Of a stretch of 51,295 bases of DNA, positions 8,227 through 15,941 are shown piece by piece. The stretch is from Methanobacteriota archaeon (GTDB lineage Archaea; Halobacteriota; Methanomicrobia; Methanomicrobiales; Methanospirillaceae). The stretch's first letter is position 1. Each line of letters starts with the position of its first letter. Made by a program: the position numbers and the translations under genes. The DNA lies in the NCBI GenBank assembly GCA_029547605.1, contig JAKPPB010000083.1:1-51295 (forward strand), in the 5' to 3' direction. The notes under the pieces are model-generated. The model ran no database searches. It was given only the letters and a program-made list of their open reading frames with translations, and was not told the DNA's origin.

Positions 8227-8381
8227 GAGTGGTGCGCAGGAAGGGGATGGGATAGGTGGTACCATGGCCCGAATGAGAACCTGACCCGACGCTCCCCACA
8301 GACTCATCACTCCCTTGCCCCTGTCTTACGGCTTTAAAGAGCACTGGCACATCATTTCATTCACAGTAAATGAGAGATCGA

Positions 8382-8573
8382 ATGAGGATTGGGAATGGGA
8401 ATGCAGAGAAGAGGAGTCCCCCCGACACCTGCACCTGTCCGAAATGCAAGAAAGAGTAACAAAAAAGACGATGGGTTCCCTGCAGGAGCCAGACCTGCAC
8501 GAACTGCAATATTCTCCATATGGGCAGGTCAGAAGCGGGATTCACATTTTTTTCTTCCAGCATTTCCGGGTGA
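8382..8573 (+). pseudogene. Broken zinc-ribbon mini-protein ORF
   Basis: Reading from the ATG at 8382 gives a Cys-rich frame: CTCPKCKKE, then a TAA at 8457-8459, then QKRRWVPCRSQTCTNCN in the same frame before a TGA at 8571. Four CxC/CxxC-type cysteine pairs on both sides of the stop resemble one small zinc-ribbon protein interrupted by a nonsense codon (known short archaeal proteins carry a CPKCG...RGVPC..xxCPxCG pattern). A short functional peptide of 25 residues is an alternative. The rest of the 418-bp gap 8227-8644 between the M20 and membrane genes shows no other gene. Confidence 0.45.
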
Positions 8574-8644
8574 ACCACTCACACTGCCTTTCGATTGAAG
8601 TGAGACCTGGAAAATAAAGGAGCTGAACCCCTCACAACATTTGA

Positions 8645-9166
8645 TTAATCCACTTCATTCCTGGCAGAATGGAAAACAGCGTACCTCCGGGCACACAGGA
8701 AGAGGAGGACCCCCAGAAAAACCGGATACAGGAGATCCACGTACATGACCGGTCCTGCATTGTTGATTGACACGTCCCCATGGACGACCAGTTCGTAGAC
8801 GTGCCCGATACCTGCCCCGATTGAAAATATTCCGAATGCAATCACGGTCGCACTCCAGAACCCGATCGACCTGTATTTCAGGCAGAGCAACCCGACAAGG
8901 CCGATCGAGAAGTCCCACATCCCGACCTCTCGCTGGAAGGGGTTGCCAGGGGGCCACCCGATGGATGCGGCAACCTGGTCTGGAAACGCAAGGTGCCCAA
9001 ATCCGGCATAGATGTAGGAGAGGCCAAGGCCGATCGCAAGCTGCCACATGAGAAAGACCCTGAACACATCTGCCCCCTTATAATGCTTCCACAAAATATG
9101 CACGAGACCAACGATTGCGCCGAGCACCGGGAAGAATACCGGCCATATGAGGTCCATGAATGACAT
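8645..9166 (-). CDS. Multi-pass membrane protein
   Basis: A 173-residue protein with about five hydrophobic segments (MDLIWPVFFPVLGAIVGLVH; VFLMWQLAIGLGLSYIYAGF; IGLVGLLCL; ATVIAFGIFSIGAGIGHVYE; LLYPVFLGVLLFLCARR). ATG 9166 (MSFMDL) is preferred over the upstream in-frame start at 9232 because the extra 22 residues are not membrane-like. The general look fits an uncharacterised archaeal/bacterial membrane family, possibly DUF6790, but I cannot confirm this. No operon partner: it is convergent with the M20 gene region and separated by 159 bp from the flavoprotein operon. Confidence 0.65.
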   Translation of the reverse strand: MSFMDLIWPVFFPVLGAIVGLVHILWKHYKGADVFRVFLMWQLAIGLGLSYIYAGFGHLAFPDQVAASIGWPPGNPFQREVGMWDFSIGLVGLLCLKYRSIGFWSATVIAFGIFSIGAGIGHVYELVVHGDVSINNAGPVMYVDLLYPVFLGVLLFLCARRYAVFHSARNEVD

Positions 9167-9325
9167 GGTGAACAATTGCAGGAGTGTATTAAAAATAATT
9201 GCCTTGCTCCAAAAATAAGAAACGCAGCACACTCTGGTATCGGAAGAAAAGTGTCATCTTCGGTCTGGTCTCATGTTCACAGAAAGATCGATGGTCCCCG
9301 GGTGAGTGGACAACAGGTAAGGAGA

Positions 9326-10681
9326 TCAACGATCCCTTTGATCTTCCCGGAGCATCCGGTCAATCGCTCTTGCTGCCTTCTTTGCCCCCCCCATTGCAAG
9401 GATGACTGTTGCAGCGCCTGTGGCAACATCGCCTGCGGCAAACACCTTCTCAAGGGAGCTTCTCCCCTCTTCATCGACAACGATGTTACCCTTCCTACCG
9501 TAAGTGATTCCTTCAATCTTTCTTATCAGGAGGGGATTTGGTCCCTGGCCGATCGCCTGGATGACCATGTCGGCATCGATGGTGAAGTTGCTCCCCTTGA
9601 GAGGAGATGGTTCGGGCCTGCCGGAATCGTCCAGTGAACACATCTCCATCCTCACACACTCGACCCCTGTCACGAAGTGAGTCCCAATGATCCTGACGGG
9701 GTTCGCGCAGAGTTCAAACTCGACCCCCTCTTCCCTTGCACGAATCACCTCTGCCCTCCGCGCGGGGAGGTCCTCCTCTCTCCGCCGGTACACAAGTGTC
9801 ACCCGTGCACCAAGCCTCCGGGCAACCCTGGCAGCGTCCATCGCCACGTTCCCCCCACCGACCACGACCACCCGGCCTGCATGCCTGACAGGAGTATCAT
9901 ACTCGGGAAACCGGTCAGCATGCATCAGGTTCACGCGTGTCAGGAACTCGTTTGCGGAGTAGACACCATTCAACTGCTCACCTGGAATATTCATGAAGAA
10001 GGGGAGCCCTGCCCCAGTACCGATGAAGACTGCGTCATATGCATGCAATTCTGCGACGGGAATGCTCGCCCCCGCGAGGTGATTGGTGAGAATCTTAACG
10101 CCCATCCCCCGGAGCTGGTCGATCTCGGCCTGTACCACGTCTTTAGGGAGCCGGAACGAAGGGATTCCGTACATCAGGACGCCGCCCGGCTCGTGGAGGG
10201 ACTCAAACACCGTGACCATGTGCCCGTCCCGAGCGAGCTCTGCCGCAGCGGTCAGCCCTGCAGGCCCCGATCCGACAACCGCGACTCTTTTGCCGGTCGG
10301 CTCCGCGACCGGAGGGATGACAAGCCCCTGCTCCCGCTCCCGGTCAGCAACAAACCGCTCCAGTTCACCTATGCGGACTGGCATCTCCTTTCCTCCCAGG
10401 ATACACGCACCCTCGCACTGGACCTCCTGGGGACAGACCCTGCCGCAGACGGCAGGGAGGAGGTTTGCCTCCTTGATGATCCGTGCAGCCCCCCGGAAGT
10501 CCCTTTCCGCAATGCGGGCAATGAACGCAGGGATGTCGATCTCTACCGGGCATCCCCTCACGCACGAGGGCTTTTTGCATTGCATGCAACGTTCTGCCTC
10601 GGCAACCGCTTCCTCGGCAGAGAGTCCGCAATCCACCTCAAAAAAGTCACGAATACGATCCCGTGCAGGCCGCTCACCCAT
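9326..10681 (-). CDS. gltA: GltA-like flavoprotein (glutamate synthase small chain / NfnB-SudA family)
   Basis: A 451-residue FAD/NADPH oxidoreductase. The N-terminal domain binds two 4Fe-4S clusters: Cys32, Cys35, Cys40, Cys44 (CMQCKKPSCVRGC) and CGRVCPQEVQCEGAC. FAD is bound by VAVVGSGPAGLTAAAELA and NADP by VVVGGGNVAMDAARVA. The ATG at 10681 is set by a perfect GGAGGT about 5 nt upstream; it overlaps the preceding gene by 8 nt. Because the partner gene encodes the FNR-like subunit, the pair matches NfnAB (ferredoxin:NAD-dependent NADP reductase) or sulfide dehydrogenase rather than true glutamate synthase. Lies at the end of the tgtA-arcS operon. Confidence 0.85.
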   Translation of the reverse strand: MGERPARDRIRDFFEVDCGLSAEEAVAEAERCMQCKKPSCVRGCPVEIDIPAFIARIAERDFRGAARIIKEANLLPAVCGRVCPQEVQCEGACILGGKEMPVRIGELERFVADREREQGLVIPPVAEPTGKRVAVVGSGPAGLTAAAELARDGHMVTVFESLHEPGGVLMYGIPSFRLPKDVVQAEIDQLRGMGVKILTNHLAGASIPVAELHAYDAVFIGTGAGLPFFMNIPGEQLNGVYSANEFLTRVNLMHADRFPEYDTPVRHAGRVVVVGGGNVAMDAARVARRLGARVTLVYRRREEDLPARRAEVIRAREEGVEFELCANPVRIIGTHFVTGVECVRMEMCSLDDSGRPEPSPLKGSNFTIDADMVIQAIGQGPNPLLIRKIEGITYGRKGNIVVDEEGRSSLEKVFAAGDVATGAATVILAMGGAKKAARAIDRMLREDQRDR

Positions 10682-11561
10682 GGTGACCTCCTTCCCCGCA
10701 CCGACAGGCGTGTTCATGGTAGCGCTCGAGGGATACCTTCTCTTCGTCAAAATACGTCCGCTGCCGCTGCATCAGGAGGTCGAAATCAACCTGGTGGGCA
10801 TCGAATTCGGGGCCGTCTACGCAGGCAAACTTCGTCTCCCCACCCACCTGGACACGGCAGGACCCGCACATCCCGGTACCGTCCACCATGATCGGGTTGA
10901 GGGACACAAAAGTCCTGATCCCCTTCGGCCGGGTCACCTCGGATGTTACTTTCATCATGATTGCAGGACCGATAATCCAGACGCAGTCGACCTTTCTCCC
11001 TGCGATGACCTCTTTCAGGACGTCTGCGGCAAACCCGTGGAAGCCTCGGCTCCCGTCGTCTGTCGCAACCAGGAGATCGTCGCAGGCCTCGCGCATCTCG
11101 TCCTCGAGAATGAGATACCCCGCATTCCTCGCACCGATGATGCCGATGACACGGTTTCCGGCATCTCGCGCGGCCCTGGCAATGATTGGACAACTCGCGA
11201 TTCCCGCACCTCCGCCTACCACTACGCAGGTCCCCCGCATCCCGATCTCGCTCGGCTTCCCGAGCGGGCCAGCCACGTCCCGGATGAAATCTCCAGCCTT
11301 CAGAGCGGAGAGCTGGTGGGTGGTCTTGCCCACTGCCATGAAGATGATCCGTACCAGGTCTCCTGACACCGCAGAGACAGTAAGGGGTATTCGTTCGCCG
11401 TGTTCATCGATGCGGATCACAAGGAACTGCCCTGCCAGGGCGTGCCGGGCCACGTGGGGGGCCTCCACCCATATCTGGAATATCCTATCGGCCAGCTGCC
11501 CGGCCTCGATCACCCGGTACAATGGTTTCACTCCGAGAACGCCATCGAGATGGCTTTCCAT
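10674..11561 (-). CDS. FAD/NAD-binding oxidoreductase subunit with 2Fe-2S cluster (NfnA/SudB-like)
   Basis: A 295-residue ferredoxin-NADP reductase-like protein: FAD domain about residues 12-100 (ERIPLTVSA), NAD-binding domain from CVVVGGGAGIASCPIIARAA, and a C-terminal cluster region GTGMCGSCRVQVGGETKFAC with DGPEFDAHQVDFD, typical of the dihydroorotate dehydrogenase electron-transfer subunit family. It would pass electrons between NAD(H), the 2Fe-2S site and its GltA-like partner encoded next. The start at 11561 lies 3 nt after the arcS stop but has no clear ribosome site; a GTG at 11531 that starts nearer the conserved region is an alternative. Confidence 0.85.
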   Translation of the reverse strand: MESHLDGVLGVKPLYRVIEAGQLADRIFQIWVEAPHVARHALAGQFLVIRIDEHGERIPLTVSAVSGDLVRIIFMAVGKTTHQLSALKAGDFIRDVAGPLGKPSEIGMRGTCVVVGGGAGIASCPIIARAARDAGNRVIGIIGARNAGYLILEDEMREACDDLLVATDDGSRGFHGFAADVLKEVIAGRKVDCVWIIGPAIMMKVTSEVTRPKGIRTFVSLNPIMVDGTGMCGSCRVQVGGETKFACVDGPEFDAHQVDFDLLMQRQRTYFDEEKVSLERYHEHACRCGEGGHHG

Positions 11562-11564
11562 TAG

Positions 11565-13205
11565 CTATGTGCGCGGGAGTGTCTTTACCTTACGCACCCG
11601 GACTGCGACCCCCCGCCCCGACCGGAGCATCTCGCAGGCGGGCATGGCAGCCTTTCCCGTGGCGATCGCGCAGGGCCCGGTCACGAGCACCTCATCTCCC
11701 TCCCTTATCCGCGGGTCTGCATCCACAACGCCTGGCGCGAGTACGTCACCTGTTGGGACAAACTCATCGATTGCGACACGGTACCCTTCAGGGATCAAAT
11801 TCCATCCGTCAAACGTGGGGCGGAGAAGGCCTGTCCCTTCGTCGATTGAGAAGAAGGGGGCCCTCCCCCTGAACGCTCTGATCCAGGGATAACGGCCCTT
11901 GATCACCAGGTTCCGCGTGTCGATCGCGAGGCCAAACTGCCATGAAGATGTCCCCCTGATAACGTCATGGCGAACTTTCCTCTCACCTGCCAGGGCGGAG
12001 TCAAGGAGCGCAAAGGATTCCCGGGATAAGGGTCTGCCCGTGCAGGTAATCTCGATCCCAATGCCCACCCGGGCCGCACCCTTCTCTGCCGCCGCAAGTG
12101 CCCCCCCTTCGAGGTGGGCGATGACCCTTTTGAAGCGGTGTTTCTCGAAGAACGCGGCGATGATGCCGGCTGCGAACTCCCTCTCCTCTGCATCCCAGTA
12201 ACCGGTGACCGGAACATCATAATGCGCCGCGGGATAGACCAGTTCGAGTTCCCGCGGCACGAGCCCGAGGGGCGAGGTGACAATAAGCTCAAGGGCCCGC
12301 CCGGCGATGGCCTGCCTGAATTTCCGATGGCTTTGGGAGGTGGAGTAAGGCTTTCTCGCCGAGCAGGGGAGAAGCACCGCCACTTCCGCGGCAGGCGGGT
12401 GGTACCGGCTGACGACCCTTTCAGAAAACCTGGTCACCTCGGGCCTCTGGAGAACTTCCCCTGTCGTGGCAAGGAGTTTCCCCTGCCGCGCAATTGGTAC
12501 TGCTTTCTCAAAGAACCCGCATGCCCTGTCGAGATTCCGGAGAATTGCCACCTGCGCGGGGTCCATCCTGCATCTGCTCTCCACGAGGTCGCGGAGCCTC
12601 TGGGCTGCAATGAATTGCCGGGCAAGGGCAATCTCGCGAGTCAGGCGGTCGCGGTTGTGAGCTTTCAGGTCGCCATCACGGCATCCCGGGCAGTTGCAGG
12701 CCCCGCTTTCCATCATACTGCGGGGAAATTCTCCCTCTGGGAGACAGAATATACCCTGCGAAGACCTGAGGTCAACCGCAGTGAAGTCGAAGATATCGAA
12801 ACCCGAGTAGCAGAGGATCGCGGCATTCGAGGGAAGAGCCGCTGCAGGGGCATACCAGGCGGTATCGGTCGGAAGAGAGGCCTTCATCGCGGCGAGCCAT
12901 TTCACGTACTCCCGGGGGTGCGCAAGAGCCGTATGCCAGCAGGGCACCATGACAGCCATGCCAGAAGGGGGAGTGATCTGCCCCGAAGGATGAATCCAGG
13001 CGGGGAAAAGATGACCTTTCGGGAGATATTGCGCCACGAAAGCCGGATCAGCATCAAGCGGGACATTCTCCATCCGCGATTGTGAAAGGTTACGAAACAG
13101 TTCTCCGGTCTCAATGACGGCGGGGAGATAAAAGGTCTTTTCATCAGCCTGGAAGGTCACGATCCTGGCCAGGCCGTCCCTTTTCCTCACTTCAACGGTG
13201 GTCAT
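11565..13205 (-). CDS. arcS: Archaeosine synthase ArcS (TGT-like, PUA domain)
   Basis: A 546-residue homologue of ArcS, the paralogue of TgtA that acts on preQ0 at position 15 of tRNA on the way to archaeosine. The diagnostic motif PCx3KPYx2Sx2H is present exactly ([16 protein letters not shown], near residue 285). The N-terminal TGT-like half lacks the catalytic arrangement of TgtA but keeps [10 protein letters not shown]-like cysteines near residue 175; the last 80 residues ([20 protein letters not shown] to [10 protein letters not shown]) form the PUA RNA-binding domain. ATG 13205 overlaps the tgtA stop in ATGA form, so both proteins are coupled. Whether amidation uses glutamine, or lysine plus the RaSEA partner, is not visible here. 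Confidence 0.9.
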   Translation of the reverse strand: MTTVEVRKRDGLARIVTFQADEKTFYLPAVIETGELFRNLSQSRMENVPLDADPAFVAQYLPKGHLFPAWIHPSGQITPPSGMAVMVPCWHTALAHPREYVKWLAAMKASLPTDTAWYAPAAALPSNAAILCYSGFDIFDFTAVDLRSSQGIFCLPEGEFPRSMMESGACNCPGCRDGDLKAHNRDRLTREIALARQFIAAQRLRDLVESRCRMDPAQVAILRNLDRACGFFEKAVPIARQGKLLATTGEVLQRPEVTRFSERVVSRYHPPAAEVAVLLPCSARKPYSTSQSHRKFRQAIAGRALELIVTSPLGLVPRELELVYPAAHYDVPVTGYWDAEEREFAAGIIAAFFEKHRFKRVIAHLEGGALAAAEKGAARVGIGIEITCTGRPLSRESFALLDSALAGERKVRHDVIRGTSSWQFGLAIDTRNLVIKGRYPWIRAFRGRAPFFSIDEGTGLLRPTFDGWNLIPEGYRVAIDEFVPTGDVLAPGVVDADPRIREGDEVLVTGPCAIATGKAAMPACEMLRSGRGVAVRVRKVKTLPRT

Positions 13206-14647
13206 TGGACCACCTCGGCGCCAGGGACTTCCTTTCTGACAAGCGCAATCCAATTATCCGGACACGAGATCGCGACGCGGCATCCGGGGTGAGTCTCGAT
13301 AAGCCTTTGTATTCCCCTGCACCCTGCGGAGACCATCGCTTCATCCCAGTCCGGGATCTCGCTCTGCCCGATGGGAAACGTCTCACCCAGTTCCTGAGGG
13401 TATGGACCGAATGGGGGGCGGAAAGAGAGTGTCAGGTCGAAACCCGGCGGTTCTCTCCCGTCCATGGAGATGAGCACCCTCGGGGGAAGTGAAAGTCGTT
13501 CCATGAGTGCATGGTAGCGTATCACCTCAGTCCGTGCACAGCTCTCGGACCCGCGGTAAAAGAACCGTCGCTTGCTCACACGGTCAAAGACTTCAAGGCT
13601 TCCCGCGTGTTTCAGGAGTGCGCGGTACCCTTTTAAAAGCTGGGGATGGCTCCTGCAACGCTCGTCCACCAGCTCCCAGAGCACCCCGTCCTGAATGGCC
13701 TGGCGTATCCGAGAGATCTCGGCGAGGCTCACCTGGAGGTTATGGAGTGCCAGGAGCCTTTCGCATTCGGCTGAGGATCTCATCTCTTCCGCCGAATGGG
13801 TGCGGCATATCCGGCAGGGGCAGGGGAGCTCCTGGAGTTCGTCAAGTCTTGCGCTGCCCGAGGGAGTAAGGTAGCGCTTTTCCCTCGCGTACAGGGCATA
13901 AGCGGCCGAATCGAAGATATCGCAACCCATCGCCACCGCGAGGGCAAACATCGCGGGGTGTCCTGCACCAAAGAGGTGCACACACGATGACGCAGGAATG
14001 CCCCTTTTTGCTGCGGTCACGACGTCCACCAGATCGCCGTACCGGTATGACTCCATCAACGGGACGACCGCCCCAACAGGGCAGAAGGTGAACCCGAGTT
14101 CTCCCACCTCTCTTCCGGCATCCTCGCGAAGGTCCTGGAACCTGCCGCCCTGGACAGGGCCGGCAACGGGAGAATCGGGGCCGAGCAGTTCCTTTGCTTC
14201 CCTGAGGCGTGCCATGGTAAGGCCCAGTTCCCTCTCAGCCTGCCCCCTGTCGGCATCCGGGGGGGTGGGGATGTCAAGCGGAACGAAAATATCGCTGCCT
14301 ATAGCCTCCTGAAACCGGAGCGTCTCCATGTTGGTGATCTCAACCTCGCCGTATACCGAGAGCTGGAACGAGCCTGAGTCTGTCATGATAAGGCCATCGA
14401 ACCCGAGTAGCCGGTGGAGCCCAAGCGAGAGCGCGCGATCCCTGAAATCCACGCTCCTGGAGAAGATGTAGGCGTTGGTAATCAGCCCCTCTGCCCCAAT
14501 CGACTGCATCTCTGCGGCGGTGACAGGCTGGAGGTGCGGGTTGACGACAGGGAGGAGCGCGGGAGTCCGGATGGTCCTGTACCCTGCCTTCAGCCTCCCC
14601 AGGCGACCCGCAATATCCTTCTCCATTACTTCGAACGTGATCGGCAT
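13202..14647 (-). CDS. tgtA: tRNA-guanine(15) transglycosylase TgtA
   Basis: A 481-residue archaeal transglycosylase that replaces G15 of tRNA by preQ0. The substrate-binding/catalytic Asp is in [15 protein letters not shown], the second key Asp in PLDIPTPPD, and the zinc site is [10 protein letters not shown] with a later His in LLALHN. The protein lacks a PUA domain of its own; the coupled arcS carries one. The ATG at 14647 ([17 protein letters not shown]) is the conserved start; the frame is open 51 codons further upstream but without family similarity. First gene of the operon tgtA-arcS-nfnA-like-gltA. Confidence 0.93.
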   Translation of the reverse strand: MPITFEVMEKDIAGRLGRLKAGYRTIRTPALLPVVNPHLQPVTAAEMQSIGAEGLITNAYIFSRSVDFRDRALSLGLHRLLGFDGLIMTDSGSFQLSVYGEVEITNMETLRFQEAIGSDIFVPLDIPTPPDADRGQAERELGLTMARLREAKELLGPDSPVAGPVQGGRFQDLREDAGREVGELGFTFCPVGAVVPLMESYRYGDLVDVVTAAKRGIPASSCVHLFGAGHPAMFALAVAMGCDIFDSAAYALYAREKRYLTPSGSARLDELQELPCPCRICRTHSAEEMRSSAECERLLALHNLQVSLAEISRIRQAIQDGVLWELVDERCRSHPQLLKGYRALLKHAGSLEVFDRVSKRRFFYRGSESCARTEVIRYHALMERLSLPPRVLISMDGREPPGFDLTLSFRPPFGPYPQELGETFPIGQSEIPDWDEAMVSAGCRGIQRLIETHPGCRVAISCPDNWIALVRKEVPGAEVVQ

Positions 14648-14778
14648 GGTCTGACCGGAATTTCTGCAGTAGGTGTGTGTCGCTGATGCAATAAGGTATC
14701 CTTGAGCGACCGATCCATAGCCAGGGACGGGGGGGATCCACAAGGGAGGCAGGTGAGGGTGAAGTGTTCCTTTTAAGA

Positions 14779-15003
14779 TCACCGGACCCTGGCGTACCAA
14801 CCTGCAACCCTCATCTTCTTGAGTTCGGGAGCGAGCCTTGGGAAAAGTTCTCCCGGGTCGGTCCCGATATGGATGACGTGGTGCCCAATCACCATGATCA
14901 TCCCGATTGGTCTTCCATTCCCGACCGCATGCGCCGAAAACGTCACGACTGCGGCATGTCTTGATCCTGCCGTGTCGAATACTTGAGTCTGGATCACAAG
15001 CAT
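14779..15003 (-). CDS. Hypothetical small ORF downstream of a decayed transporter
   Basis: A 74-residue ORF starting [20 protein letters not shown] with a strong purine-rich site (AGGGGGGCC) just before the ATG. The mid part ([20 protein letters not shown]) is hydrophobic and the end basic. No domain is recognised. It begins 33 nt after the last stop of the degenerate antiporter, so it may be a short intact gene or the remnant of something broken by the same decay. Existence as a gene is uncertain. Confidence 0.35.
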   Translation of the reverse strand: MLVIQTQVFDTAGSRHAAVVTFSAHAVGNGRPIGMIMVIGHHVIHIGTDPGELFPRLAPELKKMRVAGWYARVR

Positions 15004-15036
15004 GTGGCCCCCCCTATCTTCCAGGACATAGATCCT

Positions 15037-15904
15037 TCAGCCCATCCCTCCCGGGATCCGAAACGGCCTTGCTGCGGCGGGCCTTCGGTACCTGAGTTTG
15101 ATGAAGGATGCAACGACGAGGAAATACACAATGCAAAGCAGTTCGAACGTGATTGCAGAGAGTATCCAGTAGACCTGTTTGACCTTATGGAAGGAACACG
15201 GAGAGGAATTATACAGAAGTCCCGATAAGTTCCTGGACAAGGAACACCGCGACCAATGACCCGTACCTGTTGGTGCGGTAGAAGAGCGGCGGGAGGTTTC
15301 CCTCTCTGGAACCACCCCAAGGCCTTTTGGAGGGCCGATGAGCCAGGTGGCGAGGGAGACGACCCCGCCGATTGTGATCGATGCTGCCATCGGGGAAACA
15401 GCCCAGGGGATGTGTGCGGCATCGAAGAATTACTGGATGCCCTGCATCACCCCCGATACAAGACTCAGGCCTTTTACCGGAATGACAAAGGCGATGGCAA
15501 GGGTTGCGCGCACCGTGCACCCGAATATGATGAATGCCGACACTGCCATGGCCCTGGGATAATCCACACCGGGGTTCCGGAGAGAGTGCGAACCCGAGGG
15601 TGGATGCGATGAATGCGAGTACTGTCAGGAACCAGACAATGTTGTTCGACTAATCGCAGAAAATTGCAAAGAAACGGCCTTTCTCTCCGAAAGCCCCTTC
15701 ACCCCAGGTATACACCTCCCCTCCTTCATCGGGCAGCATGGTCGCCAGGTCTGCCCCGGAGGGCGAGAGCGGGATCAGGAAGAGGACCGTGCCGATGATA
15801 TACCACCCGATGGACGACCAGCCAAACTCTGTCTTCGAGGGGTAATACCAGATACTGAGCACCGCCTCAACATTGATCACCGCAAGTGCGAAGACCCCCA
15901 GCAC
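15037..15904 (-). pseudogene. Degenerate APC-family amino-acid antiporter (GadC-like)
   Basis: Fragments in three frames together spell an amino acid permease. The 5' part (LGVFALAVINVEAVLSIWYY; SSIGWYIIGTVLFLIPLSPS; EGGEVYTWGEGAFGEK) is the N-terminus of GadC-type glutamate:GABA or similar exchangers. It hits TAG at 15652-15650 where the family has a Trp codon (C-D-stop-S-N-N-I-V-W-F). A frameshift follows near 15570, TAA at 15432-15430, another frameshift near 15300 (LPPLFYRTNRYGS in a different frame), and the last stretch (YWILSAITFELLCIVYFLVV...RPFRIPGG) stops at 15037, far short of the normal end. It starts 38 nt after the decarboxylase gene on the same strand, so the two once formed a decarboxylase-antiporter pair. 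Confidence 0.85.
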
Positions 15905-15941
15905 ACTTGGCGGAGCGTGAGCCGTTCCGGGTGGTGTTGCC

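Noticed and set aside
8315-8617. A 100-residue ORF overlapping the zinc-ribbon remnant
   Set aside because: It is in a different frame from the cysteine pattern and has no ribosome site or domain; composition looks random.
9677-10891. A 404-residue open frame on the plus strand
   Set aside because: It lies entirely antisense to the GltA-like and FNR-like genes, whose motifs are unmistakable. Its Pro/Arg/His-rich translation is typical of the GC-rich shadow frame.
10888-11892. A 334-residue open frame on the plus strand
   Set aside because: Antisense to the FNR-like subunit and arcS; low-complexity Ser/Thr/Pro/Arg translation without domains.
12114-13085. A 323-residue open frame on the plus strand
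   Set aside because: Antisense to arcS, which has its exact catalytic motif and PUA domain.
15650-15652. TAG in the antiporter read as pyrrolysine
   Set aside because: Other frames show a TAA, at least two frameshifts and early truncation in the same gene, so the TAG is one lesion of a pseudogene. The family has Trp (TGG) at this position.
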